DNA from: VRUE01 sp963703335
GTDB lineage: Bacteria > Actinomycetota > Thermoleophilia > Solirubrobacterales > 70-9
NCBI GenBank assembly: GCA_963703335.1
Contig: OY969812.1
Coordinates: 2,294,001-2,358,000 of the forward strand
Length of the DNA stretch: 64,000 nt
Direction: 5' to 3'
The number at the start of each line of letters is the position of its first letter. The stretch's first letter is position 1. A model generated the notes under the pieces. The model worked only from the letters and a program-made list of their open reading frames with translations, made no database searches and was not told the DNA's origin. A program made the translations under genes and the position numbers. Shown here in pieces: positions 1 to 8,005 of the stretch.

Positions 1-584
1 AGCAGGCTCTCCTTGCTCTGGGCGTTATTGGGCGGGTCGCCGCCGGCGCCGCCGTCGCCAGTGCCGAAATAGAGCAGGTTGCCGAGGAACTGCAGCTGGC
101 CTCCGTTGTGATTCGTATTGACCGGATGGGGGACCTCGATCACGGTCCGACGCGAGCCGCGCAGCGCCCTGGTGGGACTGCCCCGCTTGAATTCATCGAC
201 GCGGATGTTGCCGGCGTCGTCCGTGTAGTAGACGTAGAGGCGGCCGCTCTCCCGGTAGTTGGGCGGGAAGGCGATGGAGAGCAAGCCGCGCTCCCCTTCG
301 TAGGAGACGAGGCCCTCGATGTCGAGGAAGGGATGGCCAAGCGGGCGCCCCTTGCGCAGGACCTCGACCTCGCCAGGCTGCTCGACGACGAAGAGCAGCT
401 GCGGATATCCCGGAGCGCCCGTTACGTAGGTCGGACTGTCGAAGCTGCCGACGCGCTTCAGCCCAACGCCACCTCGCTTCGTCGCCGACTGACCCGCCTC
501 GGGCTGGTTGGCGGTGCCACAAGCCGGTAGCGCCACCAGCGCCAGGGCCGAGATGGCGGTGCTAAATACCGCTCGTCGCTTCAC
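1..584 (-). CDS. PQQ-dependent sugar dehydrogenase family lipoprotein (3' end off window)
   Basis: This is the N-terminal 194 residues of a secreted glucose/sorbosone dehydrogenase-type beta-propeller; the gene runs off the left edge. Starting at the GTG at 584, the product has a basic N-terminus, a hydrophobic stretch and a lipobox-like LPAC near residue 22, so it is probably a lipoprotein. The family hallmarks follow in order: LLFVVEQPGEVEVL, FLDIEGLVSYEGERGLLS, then NTNHNGGQLQF and LLYFGTGDGGAGG, the usual HNGGQ and GTGDGG block of GSDH proteins. Members oxidise sugars with PQQ outside the membrane; the true substrate cannot be told from sequence. It lies 24 bases after the lipoprotein gene at 609-1271 on the same strand, so the two may be cotranscribed. 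Confidence 0.85.
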   Translation of the reverse strand, partial: MKRRAVFSTAISALALVALPACGTANQPEAGQSATKRGGVGLKRVGSFDSPTYVTGAPGYPQLLFVVEQPGEVEVLRKGRPLGHPFLDIEGLVSYEGERGLLSIAFPPNYRESGRLYVYYTDDAGNIRVDEFKRGSPTRALRGSRRTVIEVPHPVNTNHNGGQLQFLGNLLYFGTGDGGAGGDPPNNAQSKESL

Positions 585-608
585 GAAAATCAAGCTACCC
601 GGCAGCGC

Positions 609-1271
609 CTATTTCTTTTCGACGACTTCTCCGCTGCCGGTGACTTCGGTGTCGCGCTCGGCCGAGCTGATCTCGACGACAAAGGAGCCACCGGGCGCCA
701 CGCCGCCGCCGGTCTCCGCCTTGGCGGAACCGCTCAGGCCGGCGTCGATTGCGTAGAGGAGCGTGTACTTACCCGTCCTTACGGCGCTCAGCTTCCAGAC
801 CACATCGGCGCTTGCATCTTTCTTCAGTGGCCCGAAGTCGAAGGTTTTCTGGTTCGAAGTTTCCGCCCCACCGGGCGCTGATGAGCCGGCGAACCTCGGG
901 TAGTGCTCGGCCAGTACCCACACTGGCCGGTCGGGTTGAGCAAGGCCCGGCTGGGGATCGTGGATCGCGAAGGGCAGGGTGGAGGTTTGACCCTCCCTGC
1001 CCTTGATCGAGACGTTGACGGTCAGCGCCGGGATCGTCTTGTCGCTCATGTTGCGGACGCCCAGCTTCAGAAGATAGGTCTGGCCGAGCTGCTGCGAGGT
1101 GGAGAACTCGGACTTCGTGACCTTGACTCTGTACTTGCCGGCGGCCTCGTTTGCGTCGGAAGACGATTCGCCGCCGCAGGCTGCAATCGCAAGGGTCAGC
1201 GCCACGGCAAGGGCAGTGGCAACGGCGGCGCGAAGACGGTGATGCGAGACCTTTGTTGCGTGCCCCCCCAA
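609..1271 (-). CDS. Predicted lipoprotein of unknown function
   Basis: A 220-residue secreted protein. The N-terminal hydrophobic segment ends in a clear lipobox, LAIAAC, near residue 32, followed by a Gly/Ser/Asp-rich linker typical of exported lipoproteins. The body (about residues 45-215) is rich in beta strands and looks like an immunoglobulin-like or FxLYD/NEW3-type extracellular domain (LLKLGVRNMSDKTIPALTVN), but I cannot name the family. The start is a TTG; no strong ribosome binding site precedes it, while TATGTT lies 9 bases upstream. It is immediately upstream of the sugar dehydrogenase gene and divergent from the MlaE operon, so it may act with the dehydrogenase at the cell surface. 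Confidence 0.7.
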   Translation of the reverse strand: MGGHATKVSHHRLRAAVATALAVALTLAIAACGGESSSDANEAAGKYRVKVTKSEFSTSQQLGQTYLLKLGVRNMSDKTIPALTVNVSIKGREGQTSTLPFAIHDPQPGLAQPDRPVWVLAEHYPRFAGSSAPGGAETSNQKTFDFGPLKKDASADVVWKLSAVRTGKYTLLYAIDAGLSGSAKAETGGGVAPGGSFVVEISSAERDTEVTGSGEVVEKK

Positions 1272-1373
1272 AGCGGCCGCAACATACCACGGGGTTTCGC
1301 CTGCTCTGGAGCGGGTTAGCCCGAACTCAACAGTGCCCGCTGGTGCATCGCATAGACTCGTCGCAGGAGGAGG

Positions 1374-2183
1374 ATGATGGTCGGATCCGCGGTCAACAGG
1401 GCGTTCTTGCCCGCCAAGTCGTTGTTCGAACAGGTCGGGGACATGATGATCCTCACTGCTCGCACGCTCGTTTCCGCGGTCAAACCTCCCTACCCCTACG
1501 GTGAGGAGTTCATCGGCCAGTTCCTCTTCGCCTTGCAGCTCTGCTGGTTCCCGCTGCTGATCTCAACCGTCGCCTTCGGCTTCGGCGCGCCGGGCCTGCA
1601 GGCCTCCAACTTCCTCTCCCTCTTCGGCGCCCTCGATCGCCTCGGCGGCTTCTTCGTGCTTGCCTCGATCCGCGAGTTCGCCCCCTTCGTCACCGCCGTC
1701 GTCGTCGCCGGCGTTGCCGGGACCGCAATCACCGCGGATCTTGGAGCTCGCAAGATCCGCGAGGAGCTCGACGCCCTGCAGGTGCTCGGCGTCGACCCGA
1801 TCAAGAACCTGGTCGTGCCGCGCTTCCTGGCGTTGATGCTGATCACAGGCCTGCTCGACATCTATGCCCTGGTCTTCGGCATCACCGGCGGCATCGGCGC
1901 CGAGCTGCTCTACCACCAATCGCTCGGTGGCTTCTTCGCCACACTCTTCTCCAACGCCTCGGTCACCGACCTCTGGGGCTCGGTGATCAAGTGCACACTG
2001 TTCGGCGCGATCATCGCGGTTGTTTGCTCGTATAAGGGGATGACTGCGTCCGGAGGTGCGGCGGGGGTCGGCCGCGCCGTCAACCAGGCGGTGGTGATCG
2101 CCTTCATGGGCGTCTTCGCCTTCAACTACGCCTTCACCCAGACCCTGCTCGCCACGAATCCAGAGCTTCAGACCATCCGGTGA
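1374..2183 (+). CDS. MlaE/YrbE-family ABC permease, first copy
   Basis: A 269-residue membrane permease of the MlaE (YrbE) family, which forms the transmembrane part of Mce/Mla lipid-transport ABC systems. It has about five to six hydrophobic segments and the family signature around EELDALQVLGVDPIKNLVVP, the cytoplasmic coupling helix region, about residues 130-150. A strong ribosome binding site (aggaggag) lies just before two adjacent ATG codons; the first is used here. It is the first gene of a same-strand run with a second MlaE at 2197 and an MlaF-type ATPase at 3002, matching the YrbEA-YrbEB pair of actinobacterial mce operons. No MCE-domain gene follows, which is unusual. Function as a lipid or sterol transporter is family inference. 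Confidence 0.92.
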   Translation: MMVGSAVNRAFLPAKSLFEQVGDMMILTARTLVSAVKPPYPYGEEFIGQFLFALQLCWFPLLISTVAFGFGAPGLQASNFLSLFGALDRLGGFFVLASIREFAPFVTAVVVAGVAGTAITADLGARKIREELDALQVLGVDPIKNLVVPRFLALMLITGLLDIYALVFGITGGIGAELLYHQSLGGFFATLFSNASVTDLWGSVIKCTLFGAIIAVVCSYKGMTASGGAAGVGRAVNQAVVIAFMGVFAFNYAFTQTLLATNPELQTIR

Positions 2184-2196
2184 TGGGACCGTTCTC

Positions 2197-2994
2197 ATGA
2201 ACGCCTGGCTGGAGGTCCCGCGTGGGTGGCTCGACTCCTTTGGGGAGATCGCCCGCTTCGGCTCGCGCGTCGCCGGCCTCGTCTACAGCGGCCGCGTCCT
2301 GCGCTTCTTCGGCGAGAGCCTGCGCCAGGCGGGCATCCTGGTCCTCGGCTCGGCGCTGATCATCTGGGGCCTTGTCTTCATCCTCGGCTTGCAGTGCGGG
2401 ATCGAGGGCGCCTACCTGCTGCGCGCCCAGGGCGCGCCCGCCTACGCCGGCGTTTTCTCGGCATGGTGCGACTTGCGCGAGATCATGCCCTACGCCTTCG
2501 GCTACATGCTGGCGGCAAAGGTCGGGACCGGGATCGTCGCCGAGCTCGGCGCGATGCGGATCTCCGACGAGATCGACGCGCTCGAGGTGATGGGCGTGCC
2601 GCCCGTCACTTTCCTTTGCGCGACCCGTCTGCTCGCCGCCTGGATCGCTTTCCCCTTTATGTATCTCTGCGGGATCGGGATCATGTACTTCGCCAGTTAC
2701 CTGGCTGTGGTCCAGCAGATTGGCGACGTTTCCTCCGGTGGCTATCTGCTGATCTTCTGGATGTTCCAGAACCCCCCCGACCTGATCTACAGCCTGATCA
2801 AGGGCATGTTCATGGCGACCGCGATAGTCATGGTCGGTTGCTACTACGGCTACACGGCGTCGGGCGGTCCGGTCGGCGTCGGCACTGCAACCGCGAAGTC
2901 GATGGTCCTCAACATCGTCTTGGTCCACATCATCGGGATGCTGGGCACCCTGGTCTTCTGGGGAGCCAACCCCCGCGCACCAATAGGAGGCTGA
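2197..2994 (+). CDS. MlaE/YrbE-family ABC permease, second copy
   Basis: A 265-residue second MlaE-family permease, 13 bases downstream of the first and only distantly similar to it. The conserved coupling segment is visible as ISDEIDALEVMGVPPVTFLC near residues 120-140, followed by hydrophobic spans and a conserved YYGYTASGGPVGVG near residue 210, which corresponds to the CSYKGMTASGGAAGVG segment of the first copy. Actinobacterial mce loci encode two different YrbE proteins that pair as a heterodimer, so this is expected to partner with the product of the gene at 1374 and with the ATPase at 3002. The ATG at 2197 is preceded by only a weak ribosome binding site, consistent with translational coupling. 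Confidence 0.92.
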   Translation: MNAWLEVPRGWLDSFGEIARFGSRVAGLVYSGRVLRFFGESLRQAGILVLGSALIIWGLVFILGLQCGIEGAYLLRAQGAPAYAGVFSAWCDLREIMPYAFGYMLAAKVGTGIVAELGAMRISDEIDALEVMGVPPVTFLCATRLLAAWIAFPFMYLCGIGIMYFASYLAVVQQIGDVSSGGYLLIFWMFQNPPDLIYSLIKGMFMATAIVMVGCYYGYTASGGPVGVGTATAKSMVLNIVLVHIIGMLGTLVFWGANPRAPIGG

Positions 2995-3001
2995 CTAAGC
3001 T

Positions 3002-3895
3002 ATGTCCATGGAAGAGCAAGGCGGTCCCTACGTAAGCGAGGACGGCTTGACGATGGGGCGCGACTTCGTGATCCCTGGCGTCGATCCGGCGGAGTCCGAT
3101 CCCTACCGCTTCCATACCGGTCGCAAGCGCGACCACGGTGGCGAGGACGCGATCGAGATCATCGACTTGGTCAAGCAGTTCGGCCGTGCGCGCATCCTCA
3201 ACGGCCTCAACCTCGGTCTTCCCGAGGACCAGGTATCGATGGTGCTCGGCCCCTCGGGCACCGGCAAGAGCGTGCTGATCAAGCACATCGTCGGCCTGCT
3301 CTATCCCGACTCGGGTGACGTGCTCGTGCACGGCGAATCGATTCCGAACATGACCGACGACGAACTTTTCGAGGTGCGCAAGAAGTTCGGCCTGCTCTTC
3401 CAGGACGGCGCCCTCTTCGGCTCGATGAACATCTACGACAACACCGCTTTCCCGCTCCGTCAGCACACCGACAAGAGTGAGGAGGAGATCGGCGAGATCT
3501 GCAACCGCCGCCTCAAGGAGGTCGGGCTGAGCGAGGCGATCTACAAGATGCCCAACGAGCTCTCCGGGGGGATGCGCAAGCGTGCCGGCTTCGCCCGGGC
3601 GCTGGTGTTGGAACCGGCGATCGTGATGTTCGACGAGCCCGATTCCGGCCTCGACCCCGTTCGCACCGCGCTGCTCTGCGAGCTGGTCCGCGAGGTGCAT
3701 GAGGAGAACGGCGGCTGTTACCTGGTGATCAGCCACGACCTCAACACAGCGCGGCGGATCTCGGACTTCATCGCGGTGCTCTGGAACGGCAAGATCGTCG
3801 AGTCGGGTCCCAAGGAGGAGCTGTTCGACTCGGAAAATCGGTTTGTGTCGCAGTTCCTCAATGCGGACGTGACTGGTCCGCTGTCGATGGATTGA
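3002..3895 (+). CDS. MlaF/Mkl-type ABC transporter ATP-binding protein
   Basis: A 297-residue ABC ATPase that should power the two MlaE permeases encoded just upstream. All motifs are intact: Walker A GPSGTGKS near residue 82, a Q-loop in LLFQDGALFGSM near residue 130, signature LSGGMRKR near residue 186, Walker B IVMFDEPDSGLDP near residue 207 and a switch His in VISHDLNTARR. The DSGLDPV sequence and overall length fit the Mkl/MlaF/Ttg2A branch. There is a roughly 50-residue N-terminal extension before the nucleotide-binding domain. The start is at 3002, with a possible alternative ATG two codons in. After the stop comes a 96-bp palindromic repeat before the RND gene. Confidence 0.93.
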   Translation: MSMEEQGGPYVSEDGLTMGRDFVIPGVDPAESDPYRFHTGRKRDHGGEDAIEIIDLVKQFGRARILNGLNLGLPEDQVSMVLGPSGTGKSVLIKHIVGLLYPDSGDVLVHGESIPNMTDDELFEVRKKFGLLFQDGALFGSMNIYDNTAFPLRQHTDKSEEEIGEICNRRLKEVGLSEAIYKMPNELSGGMRKRAGFARALVLEPAIVMFDEPDSGLDPVRTALLCELVREVHEENGGCYLVISHDLNTARRISDFIAVLWNGKIVESGPKEELFDSENRFVSQFLNADVTGPLSMD

Positions 3896-3916
3896 GCGGG
3901 CTCGGCGCGCGGCTTC

Positions 3917-4012
3917 GGCGCGCGGGTCCTGTCGCCGCAGGGGACCCACCGCCCCCTGCGGTCGCTAAAGCGTCCTCGGGGGCGGTCCCCCCTGCGACGC
4001 CACCCGCGCGAG
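3917..4012. repeat. 96-bp palindromic intergenic repeat, copy 1
   Basis: Nearly identical (94 of 96 bases by eye) to 19118-19213, in the same orientation relative to its upstream gene. The element is a nested inverted repeat: outer arms cgcgcgggt and acccgcgcg, then accgccccc pairing with gggggcggt, with a short tcgctaaagcgtc centre. It sits between the MlaF stop and the RND start (GTG at 4023). It could be a REP-like palindrome, a non-autonomous mobile element or a structured RNA or terminator. There is no T-run, so a standard intrinsic terminator is less likely. Confidence 0.85.
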
Positions 4013-4022
4013 GAGCCGCCCG

Positions 4023-6605
4023 GTGAGCACAGCTTTCGGCAGGTTGGCGGGCTGGGCCGTGCGGCATGCGCGGATCGTTCTGGCCGTATCGGTTTTCCTC
4101 GCGGTTGGAGCTGGGGTGGCTGCTACGCAGCTGCCTACCGATGCTGGCACTGACACCCTCGTCGATCGTGGCTCGGAGAGCTTTCGCGCTACTGAACGGG
4201 TGCGTGAGGTCTTCGGTGAGGAACCGGTTGTGGTGGTTGCCGAGGGCGACTTGCAGGAATTGATCCTCACTCCGAACCTTGGGCGCCTATTGCGGCTTGA
4301 GGGCTGCCTCTCGGGCAACGTGCCAAAAGGGGCCAAGCCGATCCCGGGGCCCTGCACTGAACTGGCGCGGCTCGACCCCGTCCAGTACCTCGCGGGCCCG
4401 GGCACCTTCCTCAACGAGGCGGTGATCCAGATCGACAACCAGTTGCAGCGCCTGGCGGCGACAGTGCCGCCCGCCCAGCTGCGCGAATTTCTCCTCCAGG
4501 TCGCTGCCCGCTACGGCATCACCAGCGCGCCGAGCATTGGCAATCCCGACTTCCTCGCTTCAGTGGTCTTCGATCTCGACCAGGCTCGCGGCACCCCAAA
4601 GCCGAAGCTGGCCTACCTCTTCCCCAACAACCACGCGACGCAGATCGTTCTGCGCCTGCGTCCCGGTCTCAGCGACGCCGAACGCAGCCACGCCTTGAAG
4701 CTGATCAGGGAGGCCGTCTACGACACGACCCCGCGCCAGGCCTGCGCCTACAAGGGCAAGCCGGAGGCCTGTTTCGGCCTGCACGGAGCCGGCACCTACA
4801 CGATCACCGGTGCGCCAATCGTGATCGAAGGGATCACCGGTGCGCTCAAGGAGGCCCTGTTCATCCTCTTCGCCGTCGCCATCGTCGTCATGGCTCTGAC
4901 CCTGCTCCTGATCTTCCGCTCGCGTTTTCGTCTGCTTCCACTCGCGATTTCCCTCGCCGCGGCTGCCCTCACGTTTGGCTTGCTCGAGCTTTTCGGTGGC
5001 TCTCTGACCATTGCGTCTATCGCGACGCTTCCGATTCTGATCGGCTTGGTGGTCGACTACGCGATCCAGCTGCAGGCGCGCTATGACGAGGCAATTGCCC
5101 GCGACGCCAGCCCGCTGGACGCTGCCCGTTCGGCGGCTGGTCGCGCCGGCCCGACCATTGCCACCGCCTGCCTGGCGACTGCCGCAGGTTTCCTGGCGCT
5201 GCAGCTGTCACCGATTCCGATGGTTCGCAGCTTTGGTCTCCTGCTCATTCTCGGTATTGCCATCGGACTGGCCCTCGCCATCACAGCCGGGTTTGCTGCA
5301 TTGAGCCTGCGATCCCCGGAGGGACGAGGGGGTGCCCCGGATGCGCGCGGCGTCCTGTTTTTCGCACAGACCACTTGGCGAGAGAAGCTCCGCGCAAGGC
5401 GAAAAACCCAGCAAGCGGAGGGGCACCCCCTCGTCTCTCCCCAGCACGCGGGGACGCACCCCCTCCTCCCGTCCGAGCGCGTTGTCGGGATTGCGCTCAG
5501 GCGCCCTCGGCGAGTGCTTGCCATCGGTGGAGTGCTGGCCGTGGTCGGATGGGGGCTAAGTACTCAAGTCGAGACGGTTTCCGACATCCGCTCGCTTGGC
5601 CCCGGGGGCTTGAGTGAGATCGAGGACCTGAACCGTGTTCAGGAGACGACTGGGGTTTCCGGGCAGTTGCAGGTTGCGGTTGAAGCCCCCGATTTCTCCG
5701 ATCCAGCGACCATCAGGTGGATGGCGGATTTCAAGCAGCGCGTACTAAGGGAGAACGGTTTCGTCGATCCACGACCCAGCTGCCTCGAGGCGGAAATCTG
5801 CCCCGGGCCAGCGCTCTCCGACTTCCTCGTCAGTGGCACGGGTGAGGAGCAGCTGACCCAGCGGGATGTCCGTGCGACGCTGCGGGAACTGCCCGCCTAT
5901 TCGCTTGAGCAGCTGGCGCCGGTGGATCCGGAGACGGGGCTGCCGGGGCGACTGGCGTTGTTGAGCTTTGGGATCCGCGCCCAGTCGCTGGAGGATCAGC
6001 AGGCGTTGATCGATCGGGTTCGCTCGGAGGTTGGTGAGCCGGGGGCACCTGGTGGGCCGCCCCAGGGAGTCAATGTTCGCTTCGCTGGGCTGCCGGTGAT
6101 TGCCGCAGCGGCGGCGTCGGACTTGTCGAGCAGTCGCTATTGGCTGACGCTTGCCGGACTTGCTGCAGTGGCCCTAGTGCTTCTGGCCGCCTACCGCTCG
6201 TTCGTTCGGGCGCTGGTGCCGCTCATCCCGGTGGCGCTTGCCACCGGCTGGTCGTCGCTGGTGCTCTGGCTGACCCAGATCCCGCTCAACCCGATGTCGG
6301 CCGCGCTCGGGGCTCTGACGATCGCGATTGCTACCGAGTTCAGCGTGATTCTTGCTGCGCGCTTTCGTGAGGAGCGCGTCGGTGAGCTTGCTGTGGCGGA
6401 TGCGATTCGCGCCGCGTACGCTCGCACTGGTCCTGCTGTCTTTGCCTCGGCGGTGACGGTCATTGCCGGTTTTGCCGTGCTGATCGTCAGCGACGTGGGG
6501 ATGCTGCGGGAGTTCGGTTTCGTCACGGTGGTCGATCTTGCCGTGGCGCTGCTTGGGGTGATGGTGGCGCTGCCGGCGGCTTTGGTCTGGCTGGAGGAGC
6601 GATGA
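4023..6605 (+). CDS. RND superfamily (MMPL/HAE3-type) transporter
   Basis: An 860-residue inner-membrane exporter with the duplicated RND layout: TM1 near residue 20, a large extracytoplasmic loop, a cluster of TM helices (about residues 270-425), a cytoplasmic linker, TM7 near residue 495, a second loop, and a final helix cluster (about 700-858). It resembles MmpL and hopanoid-export (HpnN, HAE3) proteins, which move lipids or hydrophobic compounds using the proton gradient. GTG start at 4023. It follows the MlaE-MlaE-MlaF genes, suggesting a linked lipid-export or remodelling task. The linker (about residues 430-480) is a low-complexity, charged insert encoded by a palindromic DNA element (5318-5471) that keeps the frame. 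The stop overlaps the next gene (ATGA). Confidence 0.9.
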   Translation: MSTAFGRLAGWAVRHARIVLAVSVFLAVGAGVAATQLPTDAGTDTLVDRGSESFRATERVREVFGEEPVVVVAEGDLQELILTPNLGRLLRLEGCLSGNVPKGAKPIPGPCTELARLDPVQYLAGPGTFLNEAVIQIDNQLQRLAATVPPAQLREFLLQVAARYGITSAPSIGNPDFLASVVFDLDQARGTPKPKLAYLFPNNHATQIVLRLRPGLSDAERSHALKLIREAVYDTTPRQACAYKGKPEACFGLHGAGTYTITGAPIVIEGITGALKEALFILFAVAIVVMALTLLLIFRSRFRLLPLAISLAAAALTFGLLELFGGSLTIASIATLPILIGLVVDYAIQLQARYDEAIARDASPLDAARSAAGRAGPTIATACLATAAGFLALQLSPIPMVRSFGLLLILGIAIGLALAITAGFAALSLRSPEGRGGAPDARGVLFFAQTTWREKLRARRKTQQAEGHPLVSPQHAGTHPLLPSERVVGIALRRPRRVLAIGGVLAVVGWGLSTQVETVSDIRSLGPGGLSEIEDLNRVQETTGVSGQLQVAVEAPDFSDPATIRWMADFKQRVLRENGFVDPRPSCLEAEICPGPALSDFLVSGTGEEQLTQRDVRATLRELPAYSLEQLAPVDPETGLPGRLALLSFGIRAQSLEDQQALIDRVRSEVGEPGAPGGPPQGVNVRFAGLPVIAAAAASDLSSSRYWLTLAGLAAVALVLLAAYRSFVRALVPLIPVALATGWSSLVLWLTQIPLNPMSAALGALTIAIATEFSVILAARFREERVGELAVADAIRAAYARTGPAVFASAVTVIAGFAVLIVSDVGMLREFGFVTVVDLAVALLGVMVALPAALVWLEER
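5318..5471. repeat. Palindromic element inserted in frame within the RND gene
   Basis: An inverted repeat lies wholly inside the RND coding region: the left arm 5318-5340 pairs with 5418-5440 at about 20 of 23 positions, and an inner pair gtttttcgc / gcgaaaaac lies at about 5357-5365 and 5399-5407. A third, related GC-rich arm follows to about 5471. The translated stretch (about residues 432-482) is Arg/Pro/Gly/Thr-rich and falls in the cytoplasmic linker between the two RND halves, where extra residues are tolerated. The layout recalls the coding palindromic elements known from Rickettsia. Confidence 0.75.
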
Positions 6606-7258
6606 GGGATCGGTATTCGCTGGTTGTCGGCTTGATCTTTGCCGCGGTGATCGCCATCGCGGTGATCAACACGCTGGGGAACAAGGACGAAGGGACGCTC
6701 GGGCTCGACAAGTTGGAGAGCCGCTGGCCGCTGCCGGAGTTCGCGGTCCCGCGTGCGGCTGGGTCGCTCGAAGGCGATGCGAACGTCGCGCAGGACGATT
6801 GCGAGACCTCGCAGACGCCTTGCCCACAATCCGCTCGGCGCGAGCCTGCTTGCTGGATTTCGACCCCCGGCGCGATCCGCGTTTGCGATTTCTTCGACCG
6901 CCCACTTCTGATCTCGTTCTGGTTCTCGCGCGGTGGCACCTGCGCCGCCCAACAGGATGTGGTCAACCAGGTCTACGGGCGTTACCGTGGGCGGGTGAAC
7001 TTCCTCTCGCTCGACATTCGGGATGACCGCGACACGGTGCGCGACCTGATCGCTCGCAACGGCTGGGCGATGCCCGTTGGCTATGACCGTGACGGCGCCG
7101 TCGCCGGTCTCTACCGAGTCGGGATTTGTCCTACGTTCGCCTATGTGTACCCGGGCGGAACGCTGCAGGACGCAAGCATCGGTGAGCTCACCGCGGGGCA
7201 GCTGGAGGCACGTATCGACGATCTATTGCGGGCGACCCGAGCGGCGGAGACGTCCTGA
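6602..7258 (+). CDS. Membrane-anchored thioredoxin-fold (TlpA/redoxin-like) protein
   Basis: A 218-residue protein with one N-terminal membrane segment (residues 5-24) and an extracytoplasmic thioredoxin-like domain from about residue 95. The strand LLISFWFSRGGTCAAQQ marks the active-site position, but only one Cys is present (GGTC) where TlpA proteins have CxxC, so a classical dithiol mechanism looks unlikely. The cis-proline loop is visible as GICPTFAYVYPGG. Four more cysteines occur in the membrane-proximal linker and could supply a resolving thiol. The ATG overlaps the RND stop codon (ATGA), so the two are translationally coupled, and the B3/4 gene begins one base after its stop. A role in redox maintenance of the transporter system is inference. 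Confidence 0.8.
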   Translation: MRDRYSLVVGLIFAAVIAIAVINTLGNKDEGTLGLDKLESRWPLPEFAVPRAAGSLEGDANVAQDDCETSQTPCPQSARREPACWISTPGAIRVCDFFDRPLLISFWFSRGGTCAAQQDVVNQVYGRYRGRVNFLSLDIRDDRDTVRDLIARNGWAMPVGYDRDGAVAGLYRVGICPTFAYVYPGGTLQDASIGELTAGQLEARIDDLLRATRAAETS

Positions 7259-7259
7259 G

Positions 7260-7931
7260 ATGGGGGGCGCCGAGGCCGCCGGGGCAGACAGGGGCTGGGA
7301 GCCCCCGCCTCGACAGGGTTGGGTCGCACCCCACATCGCCGCCGAGTTTCCTGGCCTTGGCATCGCCTGGATCGAGGTAGATAGGCCGCCTTCCCGCAGT
7401 CCTGAGGCGGTGCGTCGGCGCCTTCGGGACCTCTCTGACCGCTTCTACGGTTCGCACGCGATCCATATGCGGGAGCGGCCGATTCCGTGGGCATACCGGG
7501 TTTTCTTCCGCCAGATCGGCCTTGATCCAGATCGCACCAGGACTCCGGTCGAGCAGCTCGCGCTCGATCGCTTGCACGATGGAGCCTTTACCAGCAATGG
7601 TTTGCCGGTCGACGCCCTCACCATTGCCACCGTTGAGACCGGCGTCGCTCTCCGTGCTTTCGATGCGGGGCAGATCGAAGGTGAGCTTTGTATCCGCGAC
7701 TCGGCGCCCGGGGAGTCCTTGCCGGACAAGCCGGCCAAGCTCGCCCAGGGCACGCTGACGATCGCCGACGGCCGGGCGCCGCTTGCCCTTCTCTTTGGTG
7801 GATCGGCAACTGATATCCAGCTTGAGTCGAGCGCGAAGCGGATCGCGATCGTCGCTCTGCAGGTAAAGGGCGTGCCCCAGGCAGCGGTCGATGAGGCGCT
7901 CTGGATCGCCTGCGCGGCGATCGAAGCCTGA
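7260..7931 (+). CDS. B3/4 (PheT-like) domain protein
   Basis: A 223-residue soluble protein matching the stand-alone B3/B4 domain family, the fold named after domains of the phenylalanyl-tRNA synthetase beta chain. Visible hallmarks are IPWAYRVFFRQIGLDPDRTR near residue 80, the segment VETGVALRAFDAGQIEG near residue 122 and a C-terminal KRIAIVALQVKGV. These free-standing proteins are thought to bind or edit tRNA or free amino acids, but their role is not settled. The ATG at 7260 is chosen because it lies one base after the upstream stop; the frame is open further upstream but would overlap the redoxin gene heavily. It ends the operon that starts at 1374. Confidence 0.8.
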   Translation: MGGAEAAGADRGWEPPPRQGWVAPHIAAEFPGLGIAWIEVDRPPSRSPEAVRRRLRDLSDRFYGSHAIHMRERPIPWAYRVFFRQIGLDPDRTRTPVEQLALDRLHDGAFTSNGLPVDALTIATVETGVALRAFDAGQIEGELCIRDSAPGESLPDKPAKLAQGTLTIADGRAPLALLFGGSATDIQLESSAKRIAIVALQVKGVPQAAVDEALWIACAAIEA

Positions 7932-8005
7932 CCCACCCAATTCATTCCTTAACCGGTTCATCGTTTTCAGCCGCAGGGCCGTGATCTACACTCGATTCGG
8001 GTTTT

